From: Bythopirellula sp.
GTDB lineage: Bacteria > Planctomycetota > Planctomycetia > Pirellulales > Lacipirellulaceae
Direction of reading: 5' to 3'
Length of the DNA stretch: 64,000 nt
NCBI GenBank assembly: GCA_028285205.1
Contig: JANQQA010000298.1
Span: 1 to 64,000, forward strand
In this document: one piece after another, positions 24,537 through 32,058 of the stretch
Layout: the number at the start of each line of letters is the position of its first letter
How positions within the stretch are numbered: position 1 is the stretch's first letter
Notes under the pieces: model-generated
The model's database searches: none
The model's input: the letters and a program-made list of their open reading frames with translations, nothing else
What the model was told of the DNA's origin: nothing
Translations under genes and position numbers: made by a program

Positions 24537-26207
24537 ATGTTTGCTTCTCGAAAATCGCTGTTCCGTTTTGTTTGCTATCTGATGGCGATCGTCACGCCGC
24601 TCGCCCCGTCGGCCACGCTCGTCGCCCAGACGCCAGCGGCTGCCGAGCAGACGCAATACATCCTACCGTATTCCGCAGCAATCGTGTCTGCGCGACCTCG
24701 TCAGTTGCTGACGAGCGAAACTGCCCAGGCCTTTCCAATTGAGGTCCTGCAGGCGGCAAGTTTGAAGGAATTGGGTTTCGATCCGCTGAAAGTTGAACGC
24801 ATCGTGTTCTCAATGATTCCGCCGCTTGCGGGTCCGCCCAGCTACGCGATCTTGGTGGAACTCACAGAACGCATCGACCTCAGCAAACTCTCTCCAAAAC
24901 TGACTCGGCACACCATTCCCGCTGAGCGCGACGGGGAGTCGTACTTGCAGAGCCAAAACCCACAGGAACCCAGTCTGATTTGGGTTGGGGAGAAGACACT
25001 GTTGCTTGCGCCGGAGCACAGTCTGAACCAGTTGCTCTCCAGCAGTTCCAGCAGACGTGACGCCTTCGCCAAGCAGCTGGCCGAGTGCGAGAACGACGAC
25101 CTGGCGCTGCTGGTCAACCTGACGGGGCTGCGTCCCCTGATCCAGATCGGCCTGGCCCAAGCGCGGCAGGAGATTCCGCCAGAGTATCACGAGTTCCTCG
25201 AGTTTCCCAATTTGCTCAAACAAGCGCGCTTTCGAGCGAGTCTCTCTGGCAGCGGTCCGATTGAGCTGTCGGTCGCCGCTGAAGACGAGGATTCGGCCGA
25301 GCGAGTCGAGGAACTGATTGAATTGCTACTGAACGTGTATCGCGACCAAGCCCGCACGCAGGCGGAACAGATGCTAGCCAGCGAAGACCCCGTCGATCAA
25401 GCGATGGGCCGCTACATCAATCGGATCACACCAACGTGGAGCGAGCAATTGGTCCCTGCGCGCGAAGGTGAGCGATTTACCATCTTCGAAATCTCGAGCG
25501 ACGGCAGCTCACAGTCGCAACTGACGATGGTGGCAATCTCGGGAGTTCTGGTCGCCTTGCTGTTGCCCGCGGTGCAAGCGGCACGCGAGGCGGCGCGGCG
25601 GACGACTTCGATGAACAACATGAAGCAGATTCTGCTGGCGATGCACAACTATCACGACAGCCACGGCGGGTTTCCGGCCGCTGCAAACGTCGATGAAAGC
25701 GGCAAACCACTGTTGAGTTGGCGTGTGCATATCTTGCCCTACGTCGAGCAGCAGGCGCTCTACAATCAGTTCCACCTCGACGAGCCTTGGGACAGCGAGC
25801 ACAACCGCCAACTGATTCCGCTGATGCCCGCGTTGTACGTCGATCCGAGTTCGCCCCAGTACGCGACCGAGGACGGTCACACGCATTATCTCGCCGTGAA
25901 GGGCGATGGCTTAGCATTCGATGGAAGTGCAAAGGGTCGTAGCTTCGCGAACTTCCGCGATGGTTTGTCCAACTCGATCCTGGTCGTACAATGCACCGAC
26001 ACCGCCGCCGTGCCGTGGACCAAGCCGCAAGATTTTGAACCCAAGAAGCAAACGCCGCTCACTGGCCTGGCCAATGGCTTCCACCCCGGCGGTTTCCTCG
26101 CCGGCTTCGCGGATGGCCACGTGCAATTCATAAGTAACGAAGTCGATCCGACCGTGTTCTGGCACATGCTCACCATTGCCGGCGGGGAAGTCGTACCGTT
26201 CGACTAA
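24537..26207 (+). CDS. DUF1559-domain protein with internal pilin-like segment
   Basis: The 556-aa product starts at the ATG at 24537 and has an N-terminal signal segment (FRFVCYLMAIVTPLAPSATL). Residues ~40-320 are a soluble helical/beta domain I do not recognise. At ~327-365 sits MVAISGVLVALLLPAVQAAR followed by REAARRTTSMNNMKQI: the hydrophobic helix and motif that normally form the N-terminus of DUF1559 pseudopilin-like proteins. The remaining ~190 residues are the usual DUF1559 body (HNYHDSHGGFP, WRVHILPYVEQQALY, FRDGLSNSILV, GFADGHVQFIS). The internal placement is unusual, since such proteins normally begin with that helix after prepilin processing. Confidence 0.82.
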   Translation: MFASRKSLFRFVCYLMAIVTPLAPSATLVAQTPAAAEQTQYILPYSAAIVSARPRQLLTSETAQAFPIEVLQAASLKELGFDPLKVERIVFSMIPPLAGPPSYAILVELTERIDLSKLSPKLTRHTIPAERDGESYLQSQNPQEPSLIWVGEKTLLLAPEHSLNQLLSSSSSRRDAFAKQLAECENDDLALLVNLTGLRPLIQIGLAQARQEIPPEYHEFLEFPNLLKQARFRASLSGSGPIELSVAAEDEDSAERVEELIELLLNVYRDQARTQAEQMLASEDPVDQAMGRYINRITPTWSEQLVPAREGERFTIFEISSDGSSQSQLTMVAISGVLVALLLPAVQAAREAARRTTSMNNMKQILLAMHNYHDSHGGFPAAANVDESGKPLLSWRVHILPYVEQQALYNQFHLDEPWDSEHNRQLIPLMPALYVDPSSPQYATEDGHTHYLAVKGDGLAFDGSAKGRSFANFRDGLSNSILVVQCTDTAAVPWTKPQDFEPKKQTPLTGLANGFHPGGFLAGFADGHVQFISNEVDPTVFWHMLTIAGGEVVPFD

Positions 26208-26225
26208 ATCGCCCAGCCGCTCGGC

Positions 26226-26250
26226 GAGCCCCGCTTCAGCGGGCGGGTAA
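26226..26250 (-). repeat. REP palindrome, left flank of transposase gene
   Basis: On the minus strand this reads TTACCCGCCCGCTGAAGCGGGGCTC, with stem CCCGCT-GA-AGCGGG. It is the inverse of the copy at 26877-26903; the two bracket the RAYT gene. Confidence 0.85.
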
Positions 26251-26282
26251 GCAACCAAACCAACCGCGGTAACTTGAAGAAC

Positions 26283-26870
26283 ATGCCGAAGCGAATCCAA
26301 AAAGTTTCGCGCAGTACAAACTCAGAATACCGTGGACGACACCGCTGCGAACATTGGTTGATCGATAATCAAGTCTATTTCATCACCGCTCGCTGCCGCG
26401 ATCGCCAACCACTGTTTGCGCAAGAAGAAGCCAAAGCAGTTTATTGGGAACGCTTCGACTACTACACGAGAGAGTACGGCTTCGTGCCGTGGGTCACTTC
26501 ACTTCTTGGCAACCATTACCATACGTTGGGCTACTTGCGGGTCGGAAAAAACCTCCCCATCCTCATGCAGCGTTTGCATGGATCGGTAGCAAAGCTGGTC
26601 AACGATCTGCAGCCAGAACGAGTGCCTAACTTCTGGCGCGACGCCAAGGGTAAGGAGTACTTTGACGGCTGCATTCGTGATGAGAAGCAGGCACGGCGAT
26701 CCTATCGATACACGCTCCTACAAGCCGTTCGGCATAGCTTGGTAACCGAGTGGCCCGAGTATCCGCACACAAGGGTCGATGTTGAATTGGAAGCGGCGAT
26801 CAAGCGATCGCATGAGCTGAATGCGTTTCTTGAGGGTGTGCCCTATAAGCGGTATCAGGGCCGCCGATAG
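26283..26870 (+). CDS. REP-associated tyrosine transposase (RAYT, Y1 HUH family)
   Basis: The 195-aa protein (ATG 26283) belongs to the IS200-like Y1 transposase superfamily. It has YFITARCRDRQPLF, the HUH metal motif in LLGNHYHTLGYL (about residue 76), MQRLHGSVAKLVN, and a downstream tyrosine-rich helix SYRYTLLQAVRHSLV (~140) likely to hold the nucleophile. RAYTs nick single-stranded DNA at REP hairpins and are thought to spread them. The gene sits between inverted copies of one palindrome, 33 nt upstream of the start and 7 nt after the stop, the arrangement expected of a REPtron. All key residues are present, so it may be active. Confidence 0.88.
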   Translation: MPKRIQKVSRSTNSEYRGRHRCEHWLIDNQVYFITARCRDRQPLFAQEEAKAVYWERFDYYTREYGFVPWVTSLLGNHYHTLGYLRVGKNLPILMQRLHGSVAKLVNDLQPERVPNFWRDAKGKEYFDGCIRDEKQARRSYRYTLLQAVRHSLVTEWPEYPHTRVDVELEAAIKRSHELNAFLEGVPYKRYQGRR

Positions 26871-26876
26871 CGCTGC

Positions 26877-26903
26877 ACCCGCCCGCTGAAGCGGGCTCGC
26901 CCG
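26877..26903 (+). repeat. REP palindrome, right flank of transposase gene
   Basis: This reads ACCCGCCCGCTGAAGCGGGCTCGCC, with stem CCCGCT-GA-AGCGGG. It matches the minus-strand reading of 26226-26250 over ~22 positions with one indel. It begins 7 nt after the transposase stop. Confidence 0.85.
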
Positions 26904-26989
26904 TGCCCGGGCCTTGTGTTCGCGGTGCTTGCGCGTGCATAATTCTTCGTTTGCTTGCCACTCGCTTTCCTCACTCCCGCTGGATCATT

Positions 26990-27892
26990 ATGCCTTTAGT
27001 TGTTGTCGGATCGGTTGCTATTGATAACGTTGAGACCCCCAAGGAGCGTCGGGACAATTTGCTCGGTGGGTCGGCGACGCATTTCTCCTATGCGGCGAGT
27101 TTTTTCACCAGCGTTCGCTTGATGGGCGTGGTCGGGGAAGACTGGCCAGAGGAACACACCAAATTCCTCGACGAGCGGGGCATCGACACCACCGGGCTGT
27201 CGGTGATTGACGGCGGTAAGACCTTTACTTGGACGGGTCGTTACGAGCCGAATATGAACGACCGCGAGACGCTTGAAGTAGAGCTGAACGTCTTCGGCGA
27301 GTTCGACCCAGTACTTCCCGAGCAATACACCAAGGCGAAGTACGTTTTCCTCGCCAATGGGGTGCCTGCCGTACAACAGAAGGTTCTCAATCAGGTCCCC
27401 GGTCGGCGGCTGGCCGTGGCCGACACGATGGATTTGTGGATTCAGACGCAGCGCGACGATCTGGAGGCGCTCCTCCAGCAGCTCGATGGACTGGTGCTCA
27501 ACGATAGCGAAGCCAAGCTGATGTGCGACACGGAAAACCTCGTCGAGGCGGGTCACCAGGTTCGCGCGATGGGGCCCAAGTTCGTCGTGATCAAGAAGGG
27601 CGAGCATGGGGCGATGTTCTTCAGCGAACACGAAACGTATGTGTTGCCCGCCTTTCCTACGCCCAACGTGATTGATCCGACCGGTGCCGGCGACAGCTTC
27701 GCAGGTGGGATGATGGGCTACCTGTCGGAGCAAGACAACTTCGACCCGACGACCCTCAAGACAGCACTTGCTTACGGCACGCTGACCGCGAGTTTCAACG
27801 TCGAAGGCTTTGGCCTGGAACGGATGCAAGAAATCACCCGCGACGATATCGAAAACCGCATGCGTGACTACCGTCAGATGCTGAGCTTCTAG
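26990..27892 (+). CDS. PfkB-family carbohydrate or nucleoside kinase
   Basis: The product is 300 aa from the ATG at 26990. It begins LVVVGSVAIDNVETP, with the early GGSATHFSYAASFF substrate-binding motif and the family 2 signature PTGAGDSFAGGMMGYLS near the C-terminus, where the aspartate is the catalytic base. The GG-plus-ATH start resembles ribokinase and adenosine-kinase-like members. It phosphorylates a sugar or nucleoside with ATP; the substrate is uncertain. The track start at 26903 is inside the REP region and is rejected. It is followed by a palindrome and thpR. Confidence 0.87.
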   Translation: MPLVVVGSVAIDNVETPKERRDNLLGGSATHFSYAASFFTSVRLMGVVGEDWPEEHTKFLDERGIDTTGLSVIDGGKTFTWTGRYEPNMNDRETLEVELNVFGEFDPVLPEQYTKAKYVFLANGVPAVQQKVLNQVPGRRLAVADTMDLWIQTQRDDLEALLQQLDGLVLNDSEAKLMCDTENLVEAGHQVRAMGPKFVVIKKGEHGAMFFSEHETYVLPAFPTPNVIDPTGAGDSFAGGMMGYLSEQDNFDPTTLKTALAYGTLTASFNVEGFGLERMQEITRDDIENRMRDYRQMLSF

Positions 27893-27925
27893 CGCAAAGC
27901 GGAGAAGGGAGAGCGGAAAGCCGAT

Positions 27926-27946
27926 CCAGGGGCTAACGCCCCCTGG
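27926..27946. repeat. Palindrome CCAGGGGC-TAAC-GCCCCCTGG between kinase and thpR
   Basis: A GC-rich hairpin with one unpaired C, 34 nt after the kinase stop. It lies inside a wider region of inverted purine/pyrimidine tracts (GAGCGGAAAG / CTTTCCGCTTTC) spanning about 27900-27990. No T-tract follows directly, so termination is uncertain. Confidence 0.6.
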
Positions 27947-27997
27947 CTGTTTACGTTCGGCCCTGCATCGCCTCTTCCGCTTTCCGCTTTCTTTCTA

Positions 27998-28576
27998 ATG
28001 TCTACCACGCGTACATTCATTGCTATCCCCGCTAACGACGAACTCTACGCCCGCGCGCTCGCGACGATCGACGAGTTGCGGCCGCTGACGGACAACGTGC
28101 GTTGGGTGGCGCCAGACAACTTGCACTGGACGCTGCAGTTTCTGGGCGAGGTGGAGGACGTGACGCTGTATGAAATCTGTCGCGATGTGGCGCGGGTGTG
28201 CGATTCGACCGAGCCCTTCGAGCTTAGCGGTTTGGTGGTGAGCGCATTTCCCAATATCGAAAAACCTCGCACCATCTGGCTCGGCGCGGGAGAGGGCGGC
28301 GCGGAACTGCGCCAGTTGCAGGATGGCATCGAAGACCGCATGGCCAAACTCGGGTTCCGTCCGGAACGTCGGAAATACACTCCACATCTAACAATCGGCC
28401 GCGTGCACCAAGGGAGCCATGGGGGTGCGGCGCTGAGCGGGCGTTTGGCGGAGTTGACCGACTTCGATGGCGGCATGATGGAAGTCGACGAGGTGATCGT
28501 CTACGGCAGCGAGCTGAGTCGCGATGGTCCAACCTATCACGTCATCGGCCGGGCGCCCCTCGCTGGTGGTAGTTAA
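27998..28576 (+). CDS. thpR: RNA 2',3'-cyclic phosphodiesterase (ThpR/LigT)
   Basis: The 192-aa protein has the two HxTx motifs of the 2H phosphoesterase superfamily, LHWTLQFLG (about residue 46) and PHLTIGRV (about residue 129), and begins TRFTFIAIP-like (TTRTFIAIPAND), as LigT/ThpR proteins do. The enzyme hydrolyses 2',3'-cyclic phosphate RNA ends to 2'-phosphates and was first noted as a 2'-5' RNA ligase. Length agrees with the family (~180). It is the only gene between the kinase and the outer-membrane pair. Confidence 0.92.
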   Translation: MSTTRTFIAIPANDELYARALATIDELRPLTDNVRWVAPDNLHWTLQFLGEVEDVTLYEICRDVARVCDSTEPFELSGLVVSAFPNIEKPRTIWLGAGEGGAELRQLQDGIEDRMAKLGFRPERRKYTPHLTIGRVHQGSHGGAALSGRLAELTDFDGGMMEVDEVIVYGSELSRDGPTYHVIGRAPLAGGS

Positions 28577-28814
28577 CCTCTGTGGGGTGGCAAAGTTTGG
28601 CGATCGTTCCGATTATTGGGGCGATGCCCACTCGGCACCACCGGAATAACCCGCACGACCGTGCGTGATAGCATCCACTTTTCAGTACAACCGTACCAAT
28701 CGGGTGGTTCCGATTGACCGGTCTCACCGATTCTAGCGTTGAACGTGGGAAAACCAGAACCGGCAAGGATGCTCGGTTCAGCTAGTCATCAACGGTTCCA
28801 GGGAGGGAGTCGCT

Positions 28815-30320
28815 GTGGGGGTCCATGCATACCGCTATTTGGCAGGTGTTCTCTGCGCGCTGGTCTGTTGCATCGTGCCAGCCGCGAATGCCCAAGAAGT
28901 CGATTTCTCGCTGTTCGACGAGTCACTTGAGCTGTGGTCGCCTTACGACGTGGCACTCTCTGCGACCCCCGAAGAACCAGGCTTCGCGCAGATCTTCGAG
29001 GATGAGGCGTTCGAGCCGGCGCAAATGCTGGCTCCTCAAGCACGCCAAACTCCGCGTATGGCACAACGACCCCGGCGGTCGGCTGTAACGCGGAGGAATC
29101 AGAGCCTGGCCAGCGTGCCATTCATGATCGGCGATACGGGTGCGGGCACCTGTTTGACGATCGGCGGCCCACAGACGTTTGCCATCGAGCATCCCACGCT
29201 GAGCTGCAGTCGTCTGAACGTGTCGGAAAACAACACGGCGTTGCCAACGGACCGAACTTTCGTCAGCTATCGTCATTTCAAGAACGTGACGGATGTGCGA
29301 TTACTCACCGTATTTGAACGCAACTACAACGTCGATCGCTACCTGCTTGGCACCGAACGCACTTTCTTCGACGGCATGATGTCACTGGAAATGCGGCTTC
29401 CGCTCGAGCGTCGACTCACTTCTAACTTCGGCAGCAATGTGTCCGTACAGAATCCGCCGTTCATCGTCGACCCGTTCATTGGCGGACGGCAGAACGAACT
29501 CGGAAACGTGTCGGCGATGCTCAAAGCATTGCTTGTGGAGCGACAGACCTGGGCGCTCTCTGCGGGACTCGGTGTAACCGTTCCGACGGCGCGCGATTTC
29601 ACTTACGGCTACCACCTGGACAACGTCGTCTCGCTGGAGGTCTTCCCCGGGGCTCCTAACCCCGACACGTTGCAATTCACAATCGAAGACTTCGGCGTCA
29701 CCGTCTCGAACGACACGGTGTTCTTGGCCCCGTTCCTAGCCTGGCAGTGGATTCCCAAGAAGAATGACCGCTTCTTTCATCAAGGTTTTTTCCAGATCGA
29801 AGTTGCGGCAAATCCGTCGCGAGCGCACGTACAAGGTGGCGGCGTGTCCACATTTGCCGACCTCGCGTCGGTGCCCATTCTTGACTTGTTCTTCGACCTT
29901 CCGCCCGAAGGTCGAGGCACGGACATCTTCGCCCAGTCTTTGATGCGATTGAATCTAGGCTGCGGCTACGTGCTGATGGAGAACCCACAAGCAAGCTGCA
30001 TCAAACGCCTGACCAGTTTGTTGGAACTTCACTATACGCAAACGATTCAAGACCCAAATCAAACGAGCGTGCCGTTGGACGTCTCAACCTTCCCGGTGGT
30101 TCCCATTCCGCCTGAGTTCACAGACTTCTTCGCGGAAGCATTTACGTTCGGGAACGAGCGCGCGAGCACAAGCATCGTTAACGTTGCCACAGGTCTGACT
30201 GCCAACATTGGCAGCGAGGGACGTACCATTGTCACCTCCGGCCTGATCCTGCCAGTCACGCAAGGTGGGCAGCGGGCCTTCGATTTGGAATACAACTTAC
30301 AGGTGCAGCGGCTGTACTAA
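28815..30320 (+). CDS. Predicted outer-membrane beta-barrel protein, paralogue 1
   Basis: The 501-aa protein starts at a GTG preceded by AGGGAGG and has a signal peptide ending near CCIVPAANAQ. Residues ~75-100 carry a basic stretch (RMAQRPRRSAVTRRNQ) shared with paralogue 2. The body is beta-rich with alternating hydrophobics (MMSLEMRLPLERRLTSNFG, SAGLGVTVPTARD) and GTERTFFDGMMS. It ends FDLEYNLQVQRLY, an aromatic terminal strand like the BAM recognition signal of outer-membrane barrels. The ligand is unknown. Paralogue 2 follows after 62 nt; the shared architecture points to one operon of duplicated porin- or transporter-like proteins. Confidence 0.7.
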   Translation: MGVHAYRYLAGVLCALVCCIVPAANAQEVDFSLFDESLELWSPYDVALSATPEEPGFAQIFEDEAFEPAQMLAPQARQTPRMAQRPRRSAVTRRNQSLASVPFMIGDTGAGTCLTIGGPQTFAIEHPTLSCSRLNVSENNTALPTDRTFVSYRHFKNVTDVRLLTVFERNYNVDRYLLGTERTFFDGMMSLEMRLPLERRLTSNFGSNVSVQNPPFIVDPFIGGRQNELGNVSAMLKALLVERQTWALSAGLGVTVPTARDFTYGYHLDNVVSLEVFPGAPNPDTLQFTIEDFGVTVSNDTVFLAPFLAWQWIPKKNDRFFHQGFFQIEVAANPSRAHVQGGGVSTFADLASVPILDLFFDLPPEGRGTDIFAQSLMRLNLGCGYVLMENPQASCIKRLTSLLELHYTQTIQDPNQTSVPLDVSTFPVVPIPPEFTDFFAEAFTFGNERASTSIVNVATGLTANIGSEGRTIVTSGLILPVTQGGQRAFDLEYNLQVQRLY

Positions 30321-30382
30321 TTCGTAGTGTGTTAATTCGACGAGCAGAGTCAATTTGGAAGCGGTAGTAGGGAGGGGAAACG

Positions 30383-31906
30383 GTGTCGGTAAGAGGGAAT
30401 GACTTTTTCGTATACGGTCTGGCGGTGATGCTTAGTTGCATCGCTACCTTAGCGGCGGCAGAAGAACTCAACGATAATAGTGCGGAGGCAGCTTACACAC
30501 CGTGGGACACGTCTCTCTACGAGCTGACGCCCAAGCTCGACGAACAAACGATCGACGATGCCGTCGAGCCGGTGCAGTTGCTCGCGCCGCAAGCGCCGCG
30601 GGCAACCCAGATGGCACAGCGGCCTCGGCGCTCAGCCGTCGCGCGACGAAACCGAAATCTGGCCAGTGTGCCATTCATGATCGGCGACACGACCGCGGCA
30701 AATTGCGTCACCTACGGTGGCGTGTCGTTCGTCGCGCTCGGGCATCCTACGTTGGGTTGCAGTCGAGTGAATATCGCGGAGGCGAACTCTCCGCTGCCGA
30801 CAGATCGTATTTACGCCAGTTATCGCCACTTCCAGAATGCGACGCGCTCGCGCATCATCAGCACGCAGGAAGCTTTCGATCTGGATCGCTTCACTCTCGG
30901 CGGAGAACGCACGTACTTCGATGGCATGATGTCCACGGAAATCCGCATGCCCCTGGAGTTCCGACTGTCTTCGGATATCGGTACCTACGTGGTGGATTCC
31001 GTACCGCCGGCTAGCACTTTCCCACGCGGGTTCGACCCCATCACCAACGACCGTGAGATGGAACTGGCAAACATCTCGCTGATTTTCAAAGCACTACTCA
31101 CCGAGCGCGAGCACTTTGCACTAACCGCCGGACTGGGCGTCACCCTGCCAACGGCACAGGACGTCACGTATAACGCCACGGTGGACACCATTGTCGACGA
31201 CTTCGGCCTGAATGCTTTGAACGTAGCGCAGATCAGTAGTATCGCCGCGAATGAAACCATCTACCTCGCCCCGTTTCTGTCATGGATTTACAAACCGACC
31301 GAGCGGTTCTTCCATCAGGGCTTTCTCCAAGTGGAAGTCGCGGCGAACCCTTCGCAGGTACACACCAACGCTGCGGGTTTCTTTACGTTTGACACAAACG
31401 GTGACGACTTCTTTGATTTCACCGATCCAACAGACACGACCCTCGCTTACGCTACGCCGCCATTGCCGATTGTCGGCACAGGGTCGGGAACCGTCTCGCA
31501 AGATCTACATCCTCAGGTGTTGTTAAGGCTTAACCTGGGCTTTGGCTACACGCTTCACGAGAACGATCAGGCGGACTGGATTCAGAAACTGACCGGTATC
31601 TTCGAAGTCCACTATACCGGCACGATCAGTGAGGCGAATATCAGTCGCTCTCCGCTCAACGTAGCGATCAATGGCATTACAATCCCTCCGGGCAGTCCGA
31701 TCCTCATGGACCCGGCGTTTGCCGGCATCAACAATATCGGCGTCGGCAACTTCAGCGATCAGATCCACATCGTGAATCTCACCGCCGGCTTGTCAGCTAA
31801 TATGGGCAATCTTGTTGTTACCCACGGTGTGTCCGCTCCGGTGACCGATAGCGAGAACCGAGGGTTCGATTTCGAATACAACCTGCAAGTACAACGACCG
31901 TTTTAG
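30383..31906 (+). CDS. Predicted outer-membrane beta-barrel protein, paralogue 2
   Basis: The 507-aa product starts at a GTG with AGGGAGGGG 5 nt upstream and has a signal peptide (AVMLSCIATLAAAEE). It aligns with paralogue 1 throughout: QLLAPQAPRATQMAQRPRRS, NLASVPFMIGDT, LGHPTLGCSRVN, GGERTYFDGMMSTEIRMPLE, and the closing FDFEYNLQVQRPF with a terminal phenylalanine, the classic barrel end. The pair diverges in loops (residues ~320-360 here are Asp/Thr-rich). A strong intrinsic terminator follows 25 nt later, so the operon ends here and the kinase gene is a separate unit. Confidence 0.72.
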   Translation: MSVRGNDFFVYGLAVMLSCIATLAAAEELNDNSAEAAYTPWDTSLYELTPKLDEQTIDDAVEPVQLLAPQAPRATQMAQRPRRSAVARRNRNLASVPFMIGDTTAANCVTYGGVSFVALGHPTLGCSRVNIAEANSPLPTDRIYASYRHFQNATRSRIISTQEAFDLDRFTLGGERTYFDGMMSTEIRMPLEFRLSSDIGTYVVDSVPPASTFPRGFDPITNDREMELANISLIFKALLTEREHFALTAGLGVTLPTAQDVTYNATVDTIVDDFGLNALNVAQISSIAANETIYLAPFLSWIYKPTERFFHQGFLQVEVAANPSQVHTNAAGFFTFDTNGDDFFDFTDPTDTTLAYATPPLPIVGTGSGTVSQDLHPQVLLRLNLGFGYTLHENDQADWIQKLTGIFEVHYTGTISEANISRSPLNVAINGITIPPGSPILMDPAFAGINNIGVGNFSDQIHIVNLTAGLSANMGNLVVTHGVSAPVTDSENRGFDFEYNLQVQRPF

Positions 31907-31931
31907 CTTGCACCAACAGCCATCCCCCTCA

Positions 31932-31967
31932 AGCTCAGGGCATAGTCCAACTGCCCTGGGCTTTTTT
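31932..31967 (+). terminator. Rho-independent terminator of the beta-barrel pair
   Basis: Stem AGCTCAGGGCA / TGCCCTGGGCT (11 pairs, one G-T wobble), loop TAGTCCAAC, then a run of six T. It lies 25 nt after the second paralogue's stop on the plus strand, the clearest plus-strand terminator in the window. Confidence 0.92.
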
Positions 31968-32058
31968 CTCGCTGCTCCAGCCACTTTGCAGCGGGACGTC
32001 TGACGTCGTAAACTGGAGTTTTGCGCAGAAACCGTCATCGACTATATAGAATTCGCCC

